From Oscillospiraceae bacterium (GTDB lineage: Bacteria; Bacillota; Clostridia; Oscillospirales; Oscillospiraceae): DNA of 34,716 nt. Below, piece by piece: positions 1-8,342 of this stretch. The notes beneath the pieces are model-generated. The model was not told the DNA's origin, did no database searches, and saw nothing but the letters and a program-made list of their open reading frames with translations. The DNA is taken from the NCBI GenBank assembly GCA_024404315.1, contig JAKSQD010000019.1, forward strand, positions 1 to 34,716. Reading direction: 5' to 3'. Made by a program: the position numbers and the translations under genes. Position 1 is the stretch's first letter; every line of letters starts with the position of its first letter.

Positions 1-382
1 AGGACTCGTGGCCAGCCAGGAATGCGAAGCACTTGGTCTCGTCACGCAGCAGCATTGCGCCCAGGTTGCCGTGGCCCAGGCCGACCTTACGGTTGTCAGC
101 GACGGAGCCGGGGATGCAGAAAGCCTGAAGGCCGATACCGATGGCCTCAGAAGCCTCAGCAGCGGTCTTGACGCCCTTCTTCAGAGCGATAGCTGCGCCC
201 ATGCAGTAAGCCCAACGAGCGTTCTCGAAGGAGATGGGCTGGATGCCAGCGACGATCTCATAGGGATCAAAGCCAGCAGCCTTGCAGATTTCACGGGTCT
301 CCTCAACGGAGGCAATGCCGTACTCATCCAGAACGGGCTGGATCTGGGGCATTCTTCTATCGTAAGATTCAAACAGTGCCAT
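1..382 (-). CDS. GGGtGRT family protein (partial, C-terminus outside window)
   Basis: The start codon is at 382 and the gene runs off the left edge, so only the first 127 residues are visible. The protein begins MALFESYDRRMPQIQPVLDE and continues through AFCIPGSVADNRKVGLGHGN, which I recognise as the GGGtGRT family, a protein of about 330 residues that is widespread in anaerobic Firmicutes and has no established biochemical function. The glycine-rich motif that names the family lies further on and cannot be seen. An AAGGTG-type ribosome site precedes the ATG. The gene lies 11 bases downstream of the NifU-like scaffold gene on the same strand, the usual pairing for this family, so a role linked to iron-sulfur cluster handling is inferred from context only. 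Confidence 0.85.
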   Translation of the reverse strand, partial: MALFESYDRRMPQIQPVLDEYGIASVEETREICKAAGFDPYEIVAGIQPISFENARWAYCMGAAIALKKGVKTAAEASEAIGIGLQAFCIPGSVADNRKVGLGHGNLGAMLLRDETKCFAFLAGHES

Positions 383-393
383 GTTCGTTCACC

Positions 394-1095
394 TTATTCC
401 TTTCTGGGGTCAATGTACTTGACAGCACCGGCCTCAGCAGCGAAACGACCATAGGTACCGGTTGCCTTCTTCATTGCATCATTAGCGTCCATGCCGCCCT
501 TGATCCAATCCATCATCTTTCCGAGGTGGACGAACTGATAGCCGATGATAGCGTTGTCAGCATCCAGAGCCAGCTTGGTGATGTAACCCTCAGTCAGAGC
601 CAGGTAACGGGGACCCTTCTCCTTGGTAGCGAAGATAGTGCCGACCTGACCGCACAGACCCTTGCCCAGGTCTTCCAGGGAAGCGCCGATAGCCAGACCG
701 TCATCAGAGAAAGCGGACTGAGTACGGCCATAGACGATCTGGAGGAAGAGCTCGCGCATAGCGGTGTTGATAGCGTCGCAAACGAGGTCGGTGTTCAGAG
801 CCTCCAGAATGGTCTTGCCAATCAGGATCTCGCCAGCCATTGCTGCGGAATGGGTCATACCGGTGCAGCCGATGGTCTCAACCAGAGCTTCCTCGATGAT
901 GCCCTCTTTAACGTTCAGGGTCAGCTTGCAGGCACCCTGCTGAGGAGCGCACCAGCCGATGCCGTGGGTGAAACCAGAGATGTCTTTGATCTCCTTTGCC
1001 TGGACCCACTTGCCCTCCTCAGGAATAGGAGCAGGACCGTGGTAAGCGCCCTTAGCGACGGGGCACTGGTTGAGAACTTCTGCGGAATAAATCAT
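394..1095 (-). CDS. NifU-like iron-sulfur cluster assembly scaffold protein
   Basis: This encodes 233 residues starting MIYSAEVLNQ. Cysteines occur in CPVAKG near the N-terminus, in WCAPQQGAC around residue 49, in ETIGCTGMTHSAAMAGE near residue 75 and in LCGQVG further on. This is the layout of the NifU-N/IscU-like scaffold variant found next to GGGtGRT proteins. Family knowledge suggests assembly or transfer of Fe-S clusters in the cytoplasm. I chose the ATG at 1095 because AGGAAGG lies just upstream of it. A longer frame opens at 1200 but has no ribosome site. A consensus promoter lies about 190 bases upstream, and the gene is probably co-transcribed with the GGGtGRT gene. Codon use is strongly biased, which fits high expression. 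Confidence 0.82.
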   Translation of the reverse strand: MIYSAEVLNQCPVAKGAYHGPAPIPEEGKWVQAKEIKDISGFTHGIGWCAPQQGACKLTLNVKEGIIEEALVETIGCTGMTHSAAMAGEILIGKTILEALNTDLVCDAINTAMRELFLQIVYGRTQSAFSDDGLAIGASLEDLGKGLCGQVGTIFATKEKGPRYLALTEGYITKLALDADNAIIGYQFVHLGKMMDWIKGGMDANDAMKKATGTYGRFAAEAGAVKYIDPRKE

Positions 1096-1280
1096 GAGAT
1101 GTTCCTTCCTTTCTTCAATATACAGCTGACGGGTCGGAGCTTTTGCCGCCTCCGCCCGGACAACTTTGTAGGGGTGGACAATTCCTCCGAAAACGGTCAT
1201 GCTCGGTTTTCTGCAAACAGCGCAGTCAACCGGTTAGCAGCAAGAAAACCGTTTCTTCAAGAAATCTCACTTATAAAAGG

Positions 1281-1309
1281 ATTATAGGACAAAAAGGAGA
1301 AATTGTCAA
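1281..1309 (-). promoter_or_regulatory. Consensus sigma-A promoter of the NifU-like/GGGtGRT operon
   Basis: Read on the minus strand, TTGACA (1304-1309) and TATAAT (1281-1286) are separated by exactly 17 bases, a perfect match to the vegetative consensus. Transcription should start near 1274, giving an untranslated leader of about 180 bases before the ATG at 1095. I found no obvious riboswitch fold in that leader. Confidence 0.85.
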
Positions 1310-1531
1310 CAAGAAGAAAAAACGCTTTTATTCTGGTGATCTATTTTGTACAAATTGATTCCTGAAAATTTCTTTCCTTTTTTAAAAGTTTTGGCTGTTT
1401 TTCTCCCGGATTTCAAATGGAAAGGAGAAAAACAAATTTTTTGTGACTTTGAGAAAAATTTAACAAAGGTTTTCCCGGGAAAAGGCCATGCCGGGGAAGG
1501 AGGACACGGAAACAGACGAAAAAACCAGCCG
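1310..1531. other. Gene-free AT-rich spacer
   Basis: Between the operon promoter and the end of the FliB-like gene I see no supported gene. The only structure noted is a 14-base perfect palindrome at 1470-1483 centred on CCCGGG. It has no loop, so it is not a terminator hairpin, and its role is unknown. Confidence 0.4.
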
Positions 1532-2587
1532 TTATTCCGCCATCCATTCCGCCAGGCCGTCTCCGCTCAGTTCTTCCAGCAGTGGATCTAATCCTTCTAT
1601 GATTTCCGGGTCATATTCGACTTCCTTGGAGAAAATACGAACCATGTCCTCCTGGTCTGTGGTGGAAAACTGCTTCCTCTGCCGGAGCCAGCGGCCAAAA
1701 CTGAGCTGTTCCACCGTCAGCACGCCCCAAACCGCACTTTTGACCCAGTAAAGCAAATCATGGTCATCGTAAGCCTTCAAAACATACCGGAACAGCAGAT
1801 AAACCAGCAGATGCTCATATTCCCAGGCAAGGTCTTCCATCTCCTCTGCAAAATCCTCCATCAGCTCTGGATATTGTGCCGCCGCCAGAGCATCCGCCAA
1901 AGCGTCGCTCCACTCTGCGTCAATGGGCTCCAACTCCATCAGGCCATCCAGCCATAAGCCGCCCTGACCGGGAGAGATGGGCAAAATAGGCTCGTCCGGG
2001 ACGATGGATTCAGCGTCGAAGGTATCCCAGTCCAATTGTTCCTGCGTGAGTTCGGCGCAGGCCAGCAGCAGGGAAAGGCGGTCGTAAATGCTCTTGGAAC
2101 GGTCTTGAGCAAGTGCCATCAACTGAGCACGCACCAGCAGCAATGCTTGCAGAAACGGATTTTCTACTTCCGGTTCGTCTTCCGTGAAAGCCAGCGGTTG
2201 GGGAGAGGAGAGCAGCAGCCGAGCCGCTTCTGGGCAGGCCAGTCCCACGCCCCATTCCTGCGTATCACCCACCATGCGGAAAAAACGAGGGTGCTCGGCG
2301 CAAATTTCGCAGAGAATGTCTTCTCCACAGGCGAGAATCTGCTCGCAAAGTCCCTTTTCGTTGAGAAACGGGCAGCGGTCGCCCTCTTTTAAACGGTAGT
2401 GGTGGGTTCCATCCTCCTCCGTGACGATAGAAGCACGCAGGCGCTCTCCGAATGAGCCGGACATCTTTTGAAAGCGCTGAAAGCTCTCTTCGTCCACGTC
2501 GATTTCCCAACCGACGCAGCAGCTATCCTTGCAGGCTCCGGCGACGCACTGAAAGGACGCAAAACAGGATAAAGTACTTGTTTTCAA
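1532..2587 (-). CDS. fliB: FliB-like protein (flagellin lysine-N-methylase family, cysteine-rich)
   Basis: This encodes 351 residues if translation starts at the TTG at 2585-2587, giving an N-terminus like MKTSTLSCFASFQC. The N-terminal region carries a C-x4-C-x3-CC cluster (CVAGACKDSCC) followed by GWEIDVD. A second cluster, CPFLNEKGLCEQ then CGEDILCEICAEHPRFF, follows around residues 85-120. This matches the FliB/CxxCxxCC family, which includes flagellin lysine-N-methylases thought to bind a metal or Fe-S cluster. The frame stays open up to 2746, but the extra 53 residues have no family resemblance and would run through a terminator hairpin. No flagellar gene is near, so flagellin as the substrate is only the family's default. 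AGAGAG before the TTG is a weak ribosome site. Confidence 0.7.
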   Translation of the reverse strand: MKTSTLSCFASFQCVAGACKDSCCVGWEIDVDEESFQRFQKMSGSFGERLRASIVTEEDGTHHYRLKEGDRCPFLNEKGLCEQILACGEDILCEICAEHPRFFRMVGDTQEWGVGLACPEAARLLLSSPQPLAFTEDEPEVENPFLQALLLVRAQLMALAQDRSKSIYDRLSLLLACAELTQEQLDWDTFDAESIVPDEPILPISPGQGGLWLDGLMELEPIDAEWSDALADALAAAQYPELMEDFAEEMEDLAWEYEHLLVYLLFRYVLKAYDDHDLLYWVKSAVWGVLTVEQLSFGRWLRQRKQFSTTDQEDMVRIFSKEVEYDPEIIEGLDPLLEELSGDGLAEWMAE

Positions 2588-2656
2588 AATGCAAACATCT
2601 CTCTGTACAGCTTTTTTCGGTTCTATGCGAAAAATGCTGTGATAGGCTGTTATGTG

Positions 2657-2685
2657 AAAAAAGGCTTTCCCACAAGGAGAAAGCC
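2657..2685 (-). terminator. Intrinsic terminator downstream of the 6S RNA
   Basis: A 7-bp stem (GGCTTTC, 2679-2685 complement, pairing with GAAAGCC, 2663-2669 complement) with a 9-base loop is followed on the minus strand by six T residues. It separates the DUF1292/6S unit from the FliB-like gene. Confidence 0.75.
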
Positions 2686-2702
2686 GAATGGAGCAAAAAT
2701 AC

Positions 2703-2904
2703 AAAAACCCCGCAGAAGCCGTGTGTTCCACCTTAAACCTGCACAAAAGATGCAGGTGGGTCGCCGCCGCATGACATTACTGCTACCAACATCCAGTCCG
2801 CAAGGGAGTGGGAGGTCTGCAAACAGTCACGAGAGCTTTATCAACGTCCCGTTTAAGAGATGTGGGTTTAAATGAAAGAACATCACGAACCCCGCAGGGT
2901 CTTG
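2703..2904 (-). ncRNA. ssrS: Probable 6S RNA
   Basis: This roughly 200-base minus-strand segment has the long, interrupted hairpin of 6S RNA, the RNA that mimics an open promoter and sequesters sigma-A RNA polymerase. The closing stem pairs ACCCTGCGG (2892-2900 complement) with CTGCGGGGT (2707-2715 complement), nine pairs with two G-U wobbles. It continues as CGTG-A-TGTTC (2878-2887) with GAACACACG (2720-2728). A side hairpin, ACCTGCA with TGCAGGT, sits on the 3' side of the central bubble. The apical arm has short paired segments (CGTGAC/GTCATG, ACC/GGT, TCC/GGA). A T-run at 2703-2707 directly follows the closing stem. Phrases such as AAGGTGGAACACACGG resemble clostridial 6S RNAs I recall. 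It lies only 26 bases past the DUF1292 stop codon, so it may be co-transcribed and processed. Confidence 0.75.
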
Positions 2905-2930
2905 TTGAAAAAATAATGGGTGAGGGAGGA

Positions 2931-3263
2931 TTACTCTTCCTCGTCCTCAAACAGGACTTCCATGAACTGCTGGTAAACTTCCTCCAGTTCCTCGTCACTG
3001 TCCAGCGTGGTCAGCTGTTCTTCGCCGTCCACGTCCACGACCTTCATGATAATCAGGCCATATTCCTCGTCGTCATCGAGGGTGTCAGGATCCACGTCAT
3101 CAGGAACGGTGGGGAAGAATGCCATATAGACATTGCCCTGATATTCGATGGTATCCAGGTATTCCAGTTCCAGCTCTTCGCCATCCTCACTGGTCAGAGT
3201 GATGAAGGTAGCGCCGAAATCATCATCCATTTCGTTGGGGGTGTTCTTGAGTTTATCGCTCAT
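2931..3263 (-). CDS. DUF1292 (YrzB-like) acidic protein
   Basis: This 110-residue, very acidic protein contains ATFITLTSEDGEELELEYLDTI and then EEYGLIIMKVVDVDGEEQL, the pattern of the DUF1292 family (YrzB in Bacillus). These are small soluble proteins of unknown function, often found near yrrK/ruvX genes. The C-terminus is almost entirely Asp and Glu. The ATG at 3261-3263 follows a GGAAAGGATGG stretch set somewhat far upstream. It has its own promoter, and the 6S RNA follows directly downstream on the same strand. The neighbours give no functional clue. Confidence 0.85.
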   Translation of the reverse strand: MSDKLKNTPNEMDDDFGATFITLTSEDGEELELEYLDTIEYQGNVYMAFFPTVPDDVDPDTLDDDEEYGLIIMKVVDVDGEEQLTTLDSDEELEEVYQQFMEVLFEDEEE

Positions 3264-3290
3264 GATTAACGCACCATCCTTTCCACAAAC

Positions 3291-3319
3291 ATTGTAACCG
3301 AAATGACCGCAAAAAGCAA
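3291..3319 (-). promoter_or_regulatory. Promoter of the DUF1292 gene
   Basis: On the minus strand TTGCTT (3314-3319) and TACAAT (3291-3296) are spaced by 17 bases, about 28 bases upstream of the ATG. This is a good sigma-A-type promoter that may also supply the 6S RNA transcript. Confidence 0.65.
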
Positions 3320-3440
3320 GAGGAATTTGGATTACTTCTTCTGTTTTTTCCGATCTTTTCTTTGGGGGTCGGTCGGCGGGGGAGAAGCTGGATTATTTTT
3401 CAAGAAGACGGGAAAACAAATGGAATTTTTCTCACTGCTG

Positions 3441-3449
3441 TGATATAAT
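3441..3449 (+). promoter_or_regulatory. Extended -10 promoter of the ABC exporter
   Basis: TGATATAAT is a TGn-extended perfect -10 box about 53 bases before the ABC transporter ATG. No good -35 hexamer is present at 17 bases, as expected for an extended -10 promoter. Confidence 0.65.
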
Positions 3450-3501
3450 CGGATTTGTCGAAGCTTCTTCACAAATTTTGCGAATAAAGGTTGTTTCGTT
3501 T

Positions 3502-5250
3502 ATGAAAACAAAAAAGATTAACACTGGAAACCTCAAAAAAATGCTCAGTTACTACCGCCCTTACCTTGGGATTTTCTGGGCGGATATGTTTTTTGCCACC
3601 CTTTCCTCCGCCATTGCCTTGACCATTCCGCTGGTGGTGCGGTATGTCACCTCTACGCTGATTTATAAGCCTTCGGAGCAGATTCTCCAGGAAGTCGGCT
3701 TCATTGCCCTCTTCCTCTTCCTGCTGGTGGCGGCGGACGCTTACGCCAAGTTCTTTATCGGCAACTATGGCCACGTCATGGGTGCCAAAATAGAGTATCA
3801 TATGAGAGCGGAGGTCTTTGACCACCTGCAAAAGCTCTCCTTTGCCTTCTATGATGACGCAAAAGTGGGTCAGCTCATGAGCCGTGTCACCACAGACCTG
3901 TTTGAGATTACGGAGCTGCTCCACCACGGCCCGGAGAATCTCCTTCTGTCGCTGCTGAAAATCACCGGTGCGCTCATCATTCTGGCGGGCATCAATCCCA
4001 CGCTGACCCTGGCGGCCTTTGCCGTTTTGCCCTTCATGTTCACCTTTGCCTACATCCTCAACAAAAAGATGCGCCAGACCTTCCGCCGCAACCGTCAGAA
4101 GATTGCGGAAATCAACGGTCAGATTGAGGATAACCTTTCCGGCATCCGTGTGGTGAAATCCTTCGCCAACGAAGAGGTAGAAAATGGAAAATTCAAGCTG
4201 GGCAACGATGGATTTTTGCGCTCTAAGCAGGATAATTACTTTTATATGGGCAGTTTTCACGCTGGAATCGGCGCATTTTCTACCTTAATTCAGGTCAATG
4301 TCATTTTGGTGGGCTGTGTGCTCATCGCTCATGGCAGATTGAACGTCAGTGATTTGGTGACGTTCCTCCTCTACATCGGCGTGTTCACCGAGCCCATCCG
4401 TACACTGGTGGACTTTACGGAGCAGTTCCAAAATGGCTATACCGGCTTTGAGCGTTTCCGGGAGATTATGGATATCGAACCGGATATTCAGGATGCCCCC
4501 GAAGCGCAGGAGCTGAACCATGTGGAAGGCCGGATTACCTTTGAGAATGTCTCCTTCCAGTACCACGACGGAGCACAAAGAGTGCTGGACGGTGTGAGTC
4601 TGGACGTTTCTCCGGGGTCTTATATGGCGCTGGTCGGCTCCTCCGGCGCTGGCAAGACCACCCTTTGCTCCCTGATTCCCCGCTTTTATGATGTCACCGA
4701 AGGTAGGGTGCTGGTGGACGGCGTGGACGTGCGAGACGTAACGCAGAAAAGCCTCCGTAACCAAATCGGCATTGTCCAGCAGGATGTTTACCTCTTCGCC
4801 GGAACGATTTTTGAAAACATTGCCTACGGAAAACCCCACGCTACTCGGGAAGAAGTGATACAGGCGGCGAAGAACGCCAACGCCCACGAGTTTATCATGT
4901 CCTTCCCCAACGGCTATGATACAGACATTGGTCAGCGGGGCATCAAGCTCTCCGGCGGACAGAAGCAGCGGCTTTCCATCGCTCGTGTCTTCCTGAAAAA
5001 TCCGCCCATCCTCATTTTTGACGAGGCGACTTCGGCGCTGGATAATGAGAGCGAGCGTGTGGTGCAGGAATCCCTGGAAAAACTGGCCAAAAACCGCACC
5101 ACCTTTGTCATTGCGCACCGCTTGACCACCATTCAGAACGCCGAAAAAATTCTCGTCCTGACGGAAGAGGGAATTGCGGAGAGCGGCTCCCATAAGGAGC
5201 TGCTGGAAAAGGGCGGCATCTATGAAAAGCTGTACCATATGCACCAATGA
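3502..5250 (+). CDS. ABC exporter, fused membrane and ATPase domains (MsbA/multidrug type)
   Basis: This encodes 582 residues. Residues 1-310 form a six-helix exporter membrane domain, with YVTSTLIYKP and NLSGIRVVKSFANEE typical of type IV exporters. Residues 340-582 are the nucleotide-binding domain, with Walker A GSSGAGKTT, signature LSGGQKQR, Walker B ILIFDEATSALD and the switch histidine in IAHR. All catalytic motifs are intact. It probably works as a homodimer exporting a lipid, drug or peptide, but the substrate cannot be read from the sequence. I start at the ATG at 3502, preceded by AAAGG. An in-frame TTG at 3478 lacks a ribosome site. No partner half-transporter lies next to it. Confidence 0.9.
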   Translation: MKTKKINTGNLKKMLSYYRPYLGIFWADMFFATLSSAIALTIPLVVRYVTSTLIYKPSEQILQEVGFIALFLFLLVAADAYAKFFIGNYGHVMGAKIEYHMRAEVFDHLQKLSFAFYDDAKVGQLMSRVTTDLFEITELLHHGPENLLLSLLKITGALIILAGINPTLTLAAFAVLPFMFTFAYILNKKMRQTFRRNRQKIAEINGQIEDNLSGIRVVKSFANEEVENGKFKLGNDGFLRSKQDNYFYMGSFHAGIGAFSTLIQVNVILVGCVLIAHGRLNVSDLVTFLLYIGVFTEPIRTLVDFTEQFQNGYTGFERFREIMDIEPDIQDAPEAQELNHVEGRITFENVSFQYHDGAQRVLDGVSLDVSPGSYMALVGSSGAGKTTLCSLIPRFYDVTEGRVLVDGVDVRDVTQKSLRNQIGIVQQDVYLFAGTIFENIAYGKPHATREEVIQAAKNANAHEFIMSFPNGYDTDIGQRGIKLSGGQKQRLSIARVFLKNPPILIFDEATSALDNESERVVQESLEKLAKNRTTFVIAHRLTTIQNAEKILVLTEEGIAESGSHKELLEKGGIYEKLYHMHQ

Positions 5251-5307
5251 GCACCGGCGCTCCTTGCTTTCCATTACCAACTATATGACCACAACTGAGG
5301 AATATTC

Positions 5308-6129
5308 ATGATTGTTGAATTAAAAAATACCAACGCTCCAGAACTGGATGTATTTGCCCGGCTCACGGAAGCACAACTGAAAAACAAACGAAATCCCGCT
5401 CAGGGAATTTTCATTGCGGAAAGCCCAAAGGTGATTGGATATGCCCTGAACAAAGGCTGTGAGCCGCTGGCTCTGCTGATGGAGCGGAAGCACATGGAGG
5501 GCGACGCAAAAGAACTCATCGCCCGATGCGGAGATATTCCCCTTTACACCGGAGAACGGGAGGTTCTGGCCGACTTGACGGGCTATGAGTTGACACGGGG
5601 GGTTCTCTGCGCCATGCGTCGTCCGGTGCTGCCCGCTGCGGAGGAGGTGTGCCACCACGCCAAACGGGTGGCCATTTTGGAGGGAATCGTGGATCCGACC
5701 AACGTGGGGGCGATTTTTCGTTCTGCTGCCGCTTTGGGAATGGATGCTGTTTTGTTGACCCCCACCTGCTGTGACCCGTTAAACCGGCGGGCTGCTCGTG
5801 TCAGCATGGGCACGGTCTTCCAAGTCCCTTGGACACGAATCGGGGAGAAGCCCGCCGATTGGCCCGGCGTAGGCATGGAGCAACTGAAAAACTGGGGCTT
5901 TTCTACGGCGGCGCTGGCGCTGGATGACCGCTCTGTGTCCGTCGAGGACAAAGCACTCATGGCGGAGGAGAAATTGGCGGTGATTCTGGGCACGGAGGGG
6001 CATGGACTCATGCAGGAGACCATTGAACGAGCCGATTATACTGTAAAAATCCCCATGTATCACGGAGTGGACTCTCTCAATGTAGCGGCGGCCAGTGCGG
6101 TTGCCTTTTGGCAGTTGAGAAGAAAGTGA
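5308..6129 (+). CDS. SpoU/TrmH-family RNA 2'-O-methyltransferase
   Basis: This 273-residue enzyme has an N-terminal substrate-binding region, with NKRNPAQGIFIAESPKVI and AMRRP near residue 108. A SPOUT methyltransferase domain follows. Motif 1 is DPTNVGAIFRSAAALGMDAV, motif 2 is AVILGTEGHGL and motif 3 is IPMYHGVDSLNVAAASAVA. Family members use S-adenosylmethionine to methylate a ribose 2'-OH in rRNA or tRNA. The exact target is not determinable here. GAGGAA precedes the ATG. The gene follows the ABC exporter by 57 bases and may share its transcript. Confidence 0.9.
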   Translation: MIVELKNTNAPELDVFARLTEAQLKNKRNPAQGIFIAESPKVIGYALNKGCEPLALLMERKHMEGDAKELIARCGDIPLYTGEREVLADLTGYELTRGVLCAMRRPVLPAAEEVCHHAKRVAILEGIVDPTNVGAIFRSAAALGMDAVLLTPTCCDPLNRRAARVSMGTVFQVPWTRIGEKPADWPGVGMEQLKNWGFSTAALALDDRSVSVEDKALMAEEKLAVILGTEGHGLMQETIERADYTVKIPMYHGVDSLNVAAASAVAFWQLRRK

Positions 6130-6138
6130 GAGACGATT

Positions 6139-8289
6139 ATGACAAAAACGAAAAAGAAAACCAATAAAAAACAAATCCTTGGGCAGCCGGATTCCAAACG
6201 GGAGCGCACGCTTTCAGAGCGGTGCGAGCAGCAGTTTTTGGTTGCCTCCAAGGCTCTGAAAAAAGTGGCGCAGGGTCGGGGCGTTCTTGCCGTGTCGCAG
6301 GATTTTGCTTATGAGTTTCGCAAACGCCGAATTAGAGCCATCCTGAACACCGTAGAGCAAGCACAGCAGCACATTCAGCCCATCTGCTGGGTGGATTCCC
6401 AAGAATTTGACTGGAAAAATTGCTGGGTGGAGGTCAATGCCCTCCCAATTAACAGCTATGATATTGAAGAGGAGTCGTCTCATCTCACCCAGGCGGCGGC
6501 CATTTGGATGCTGGACGAGCTGGAACGGGCGGGGCATTTGGAAGAGGCGCTGAACCTGCTGCCCAGCGTGGACGAGCTGCTGGATGAACTACCAGAACCC
6601 CCGGATATCTGGGATTTGCGTTATAGCAATGAAGTTCTCAGCGCTATGCGCCAGGTGATTCTGCTGCGCAATCAAGATTGCCAAGGCATTCGCAAAAAGG
6701 AGAAAAATATCTGCTTCCGAGCCTTTATGGATGAGGCCACCGTTGCCGGAAAACAGCATCAGGATGTCCCCTCCCGCAACCGCTGGGAAAGCCTTCTGGC
6801 TTTGATTCCAGAGGAACGCAAACAAGCCGCCGTGCGGCGCTTTTCGGCCTATTTTTGGAGCTGGACGGAGCATTATTTCCGGTGCCGTATGCTGTTTTAT
6901 GACAGAGAACGGGAGCTGCTGGCACGAGGCAGACGCTTGGCAAAGCAGATTACAGAGAAGGAACAAAAACAAGAGGAAAAACGAAAACAGCTCCTCTTGC
7001 GGCAAAAGCGGCCATTGCTCTTTGAGGGGGATAAGGATCCCTTGGGGCTGATGCAGGAGCAGCAAGACGAGCACCAGCATTCCTTTGACAATTTGGACGC
7101 ACTCTATGACGAGATGAATCGGCGAATGGAACAACACATGCAGCTGGAAAATGAAATCAGCCGGATGAATTTCCACATCTCCCGTTATCGCAGTGAGGAA
7201 TCTTCACCCGAAGTGATCGATAACGAAGCGTTTGCGGAAATATGGAACGGCTTTTCTGTGGAGGAACCTTATGAGGCTTGTTTTGCTCTGCTGCTTTTGG
7301 TGGATCGGGATTCTGATTTGCCTTGGCTCTATTATCCGGGAACCAACCTGATAGAGCATGTTGCAAAACAACTACCCTGGTATTTTCAAGATTACGAGCC
7401 AGAACCGGAAACCGACCTTTCCGGTTCATCAGACGCTCAGGCGCAAGCCGGAAAGACGATGGACTGGTATAACAAACGCTTTTCGTTCCAGGAACAACAG
7501 GCGGAGGAGGAAGAAGCGGACGATTCTCGAAACCTTGCCCAGCTGCTTTACCGTATGACGGGAGTTTTGATTCCCAGGTCAATCACCCATTTTCTGCCAG
7601 TTGAGGAAAAGCTACGGCAGTTTGACCTCCCGGAAGAGGAGGAGGCGGAGCAAATGACCCTCTTTGTAAAGTTGCTGTCTCAGGCAAGAAATCGAGCGGA
7701 GCTTCCCATGGTGCTCTCTGAAGAGGAACCGGAGGAAGTGGCTGTAGACCCGGCGGAGGAAGTGGCCGCCCTGCGAGAACGCCTGGCGCAGCTGAAAAAG
7801 GAAAATGACCGCTTAAAATCCGTTGCCTACGAAGCAGGGCGAGGTCTGCGGGAGGCAAAAAAGCGAGCCGAAGAGCAGGAAAAAGCCCATCAGTTGGAGC
7901 ATCAAGAGCTGGTTTCCATTCGAGAATTGGTTTTTGCTCAGGGGGAGCAGGCAGAAGACCAAACCAAGGAGGAAGTACCGGACTCACTGACATTTCCTTG
8001 CGAAACGGCGCACCGCATCGTTTCCTTTGGCGGGCATGACTCCTGGGCGAGGGAGATTCGCAAGAAACTGCCCAACGTCCGCTTTGTGGATCGGGACAAG
8101 CTGCCAAACAGCGAGACCATCCGTAATGCGGACATGGTTTGGGTGCAGAGCAATTCCCTTTCCCACGCTTATTATTATAAAATCATTGATGAGGCTCGGC
8201 GTTACAGCATCCCGGTGCGGTATTATTCCTATGCCAGCGCCGGAAAATGTGCCGAGCAGCTGGTACAGGCAGACCGAGAGCTTCCTTAA
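6139..8289 (+). CDS. DUF2325 domain protein with long coiled-coil regions
   Basis: This 716-residue protein starts 9 bases after the methyltransferase stop. The last 95 residues or so match DUF2325 (RIVSFGGHDSWAREIRKKL, then DMVWVQSNSLSHAYYYKIID). This is a small alpha/beta domain of unknown function in many Firmicutes. The first 620 residues are not recognised. They are rich in Glu, Gln, Arg and Lys, with predicted coiled coil around residues 255-340 (REREL, EKEQKQEEKRK) and 535-620 (VAALRERLAQLKKENDRLKS). There is no signal peptide or membrane segment, so it should be cytoplasmic. Proline-poor acidic runs such as EEEEAEQ occur. Position gives no firm role, although it may be in the same transcript as the following two-component genes. 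Confidence 0.75.
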   Translation: MTKTKKKTNKKQILGQPDSKRERTLSERCEQQFLVASKALKKVAQGRGVLAVSQDFAYEFRKRRIRAILNTVEQAQQHIQPICWVDSQEFDWKNCWVEVNALPINSYDIEEESSHLTQAAAIWMLDELERAGHLEEALNLLPSVDELLDELPEPPDIWDLRYSNEVLSAMRQVILLRNQDCQGIRKKEKNICFRAFMDEATVAGKQHQDVPSRNRWESLLALIPEERKQAAVRRFSAYFWSWTEHYFRCRMLFYDRERELLARGRRLAKQITEKEQKQEEKRKQLLLRQKRPLLFEGDKDPLGLMQEQQDEHQHSFDNLDALYDEMNRRMEQHMQLENEISRMNFHISRYRSEESSPEVIDNEAFAEIWNGFSVEEPYEACFALLLLVDRDSDLPWLYYPGTNLIEHVAKQLPWYFQDYEPEPETDLSGSSDAQAQAGKTMDWYNKRFSFQEQQAEEEEADDSRNLAQLLYRMTGVLIPRSITHFLPVEEKLRQFDLPEEEEAEQMTLFVKLLSQARNRAELPMVLSEEEPEEVAVDPAEEVAALRERLAQLKKENDRLKSVAYEAGRGLREAKKRAEEQEKAHQLEHQELVSIRELVFAQGEQAEDQTKEEVPDSLTFPCETAHRIVSFGGHDSWAREIRKKLPNVRFVDRDKLPNSETIRNADMVWVQSNSLSHAYYYKIIDEARRYSIPVRYYSYASAGKCAEQLVQADRELP

Positions 8290-8342
8290 AAAAACAAGCC
8301 GATTTTGACGGAACTGGGGAACAGGAAAAGGGGGAGAAAAAC

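Noticed and set aside
1470..1483. Palindrome centred on CCCGGG as a terminator for the FliB-like gene
   Set aside because: It has no loop and no following T-run in the right place, so it cannot act as an intrinsic terminator.
2588..2746. N-terminal extension of the FliB-like gene to the ATG at 2746
   Set aside because: The extension would be translated through a terminator hairpin and the 3' end of the 6S RNA, and has no family resemblance.
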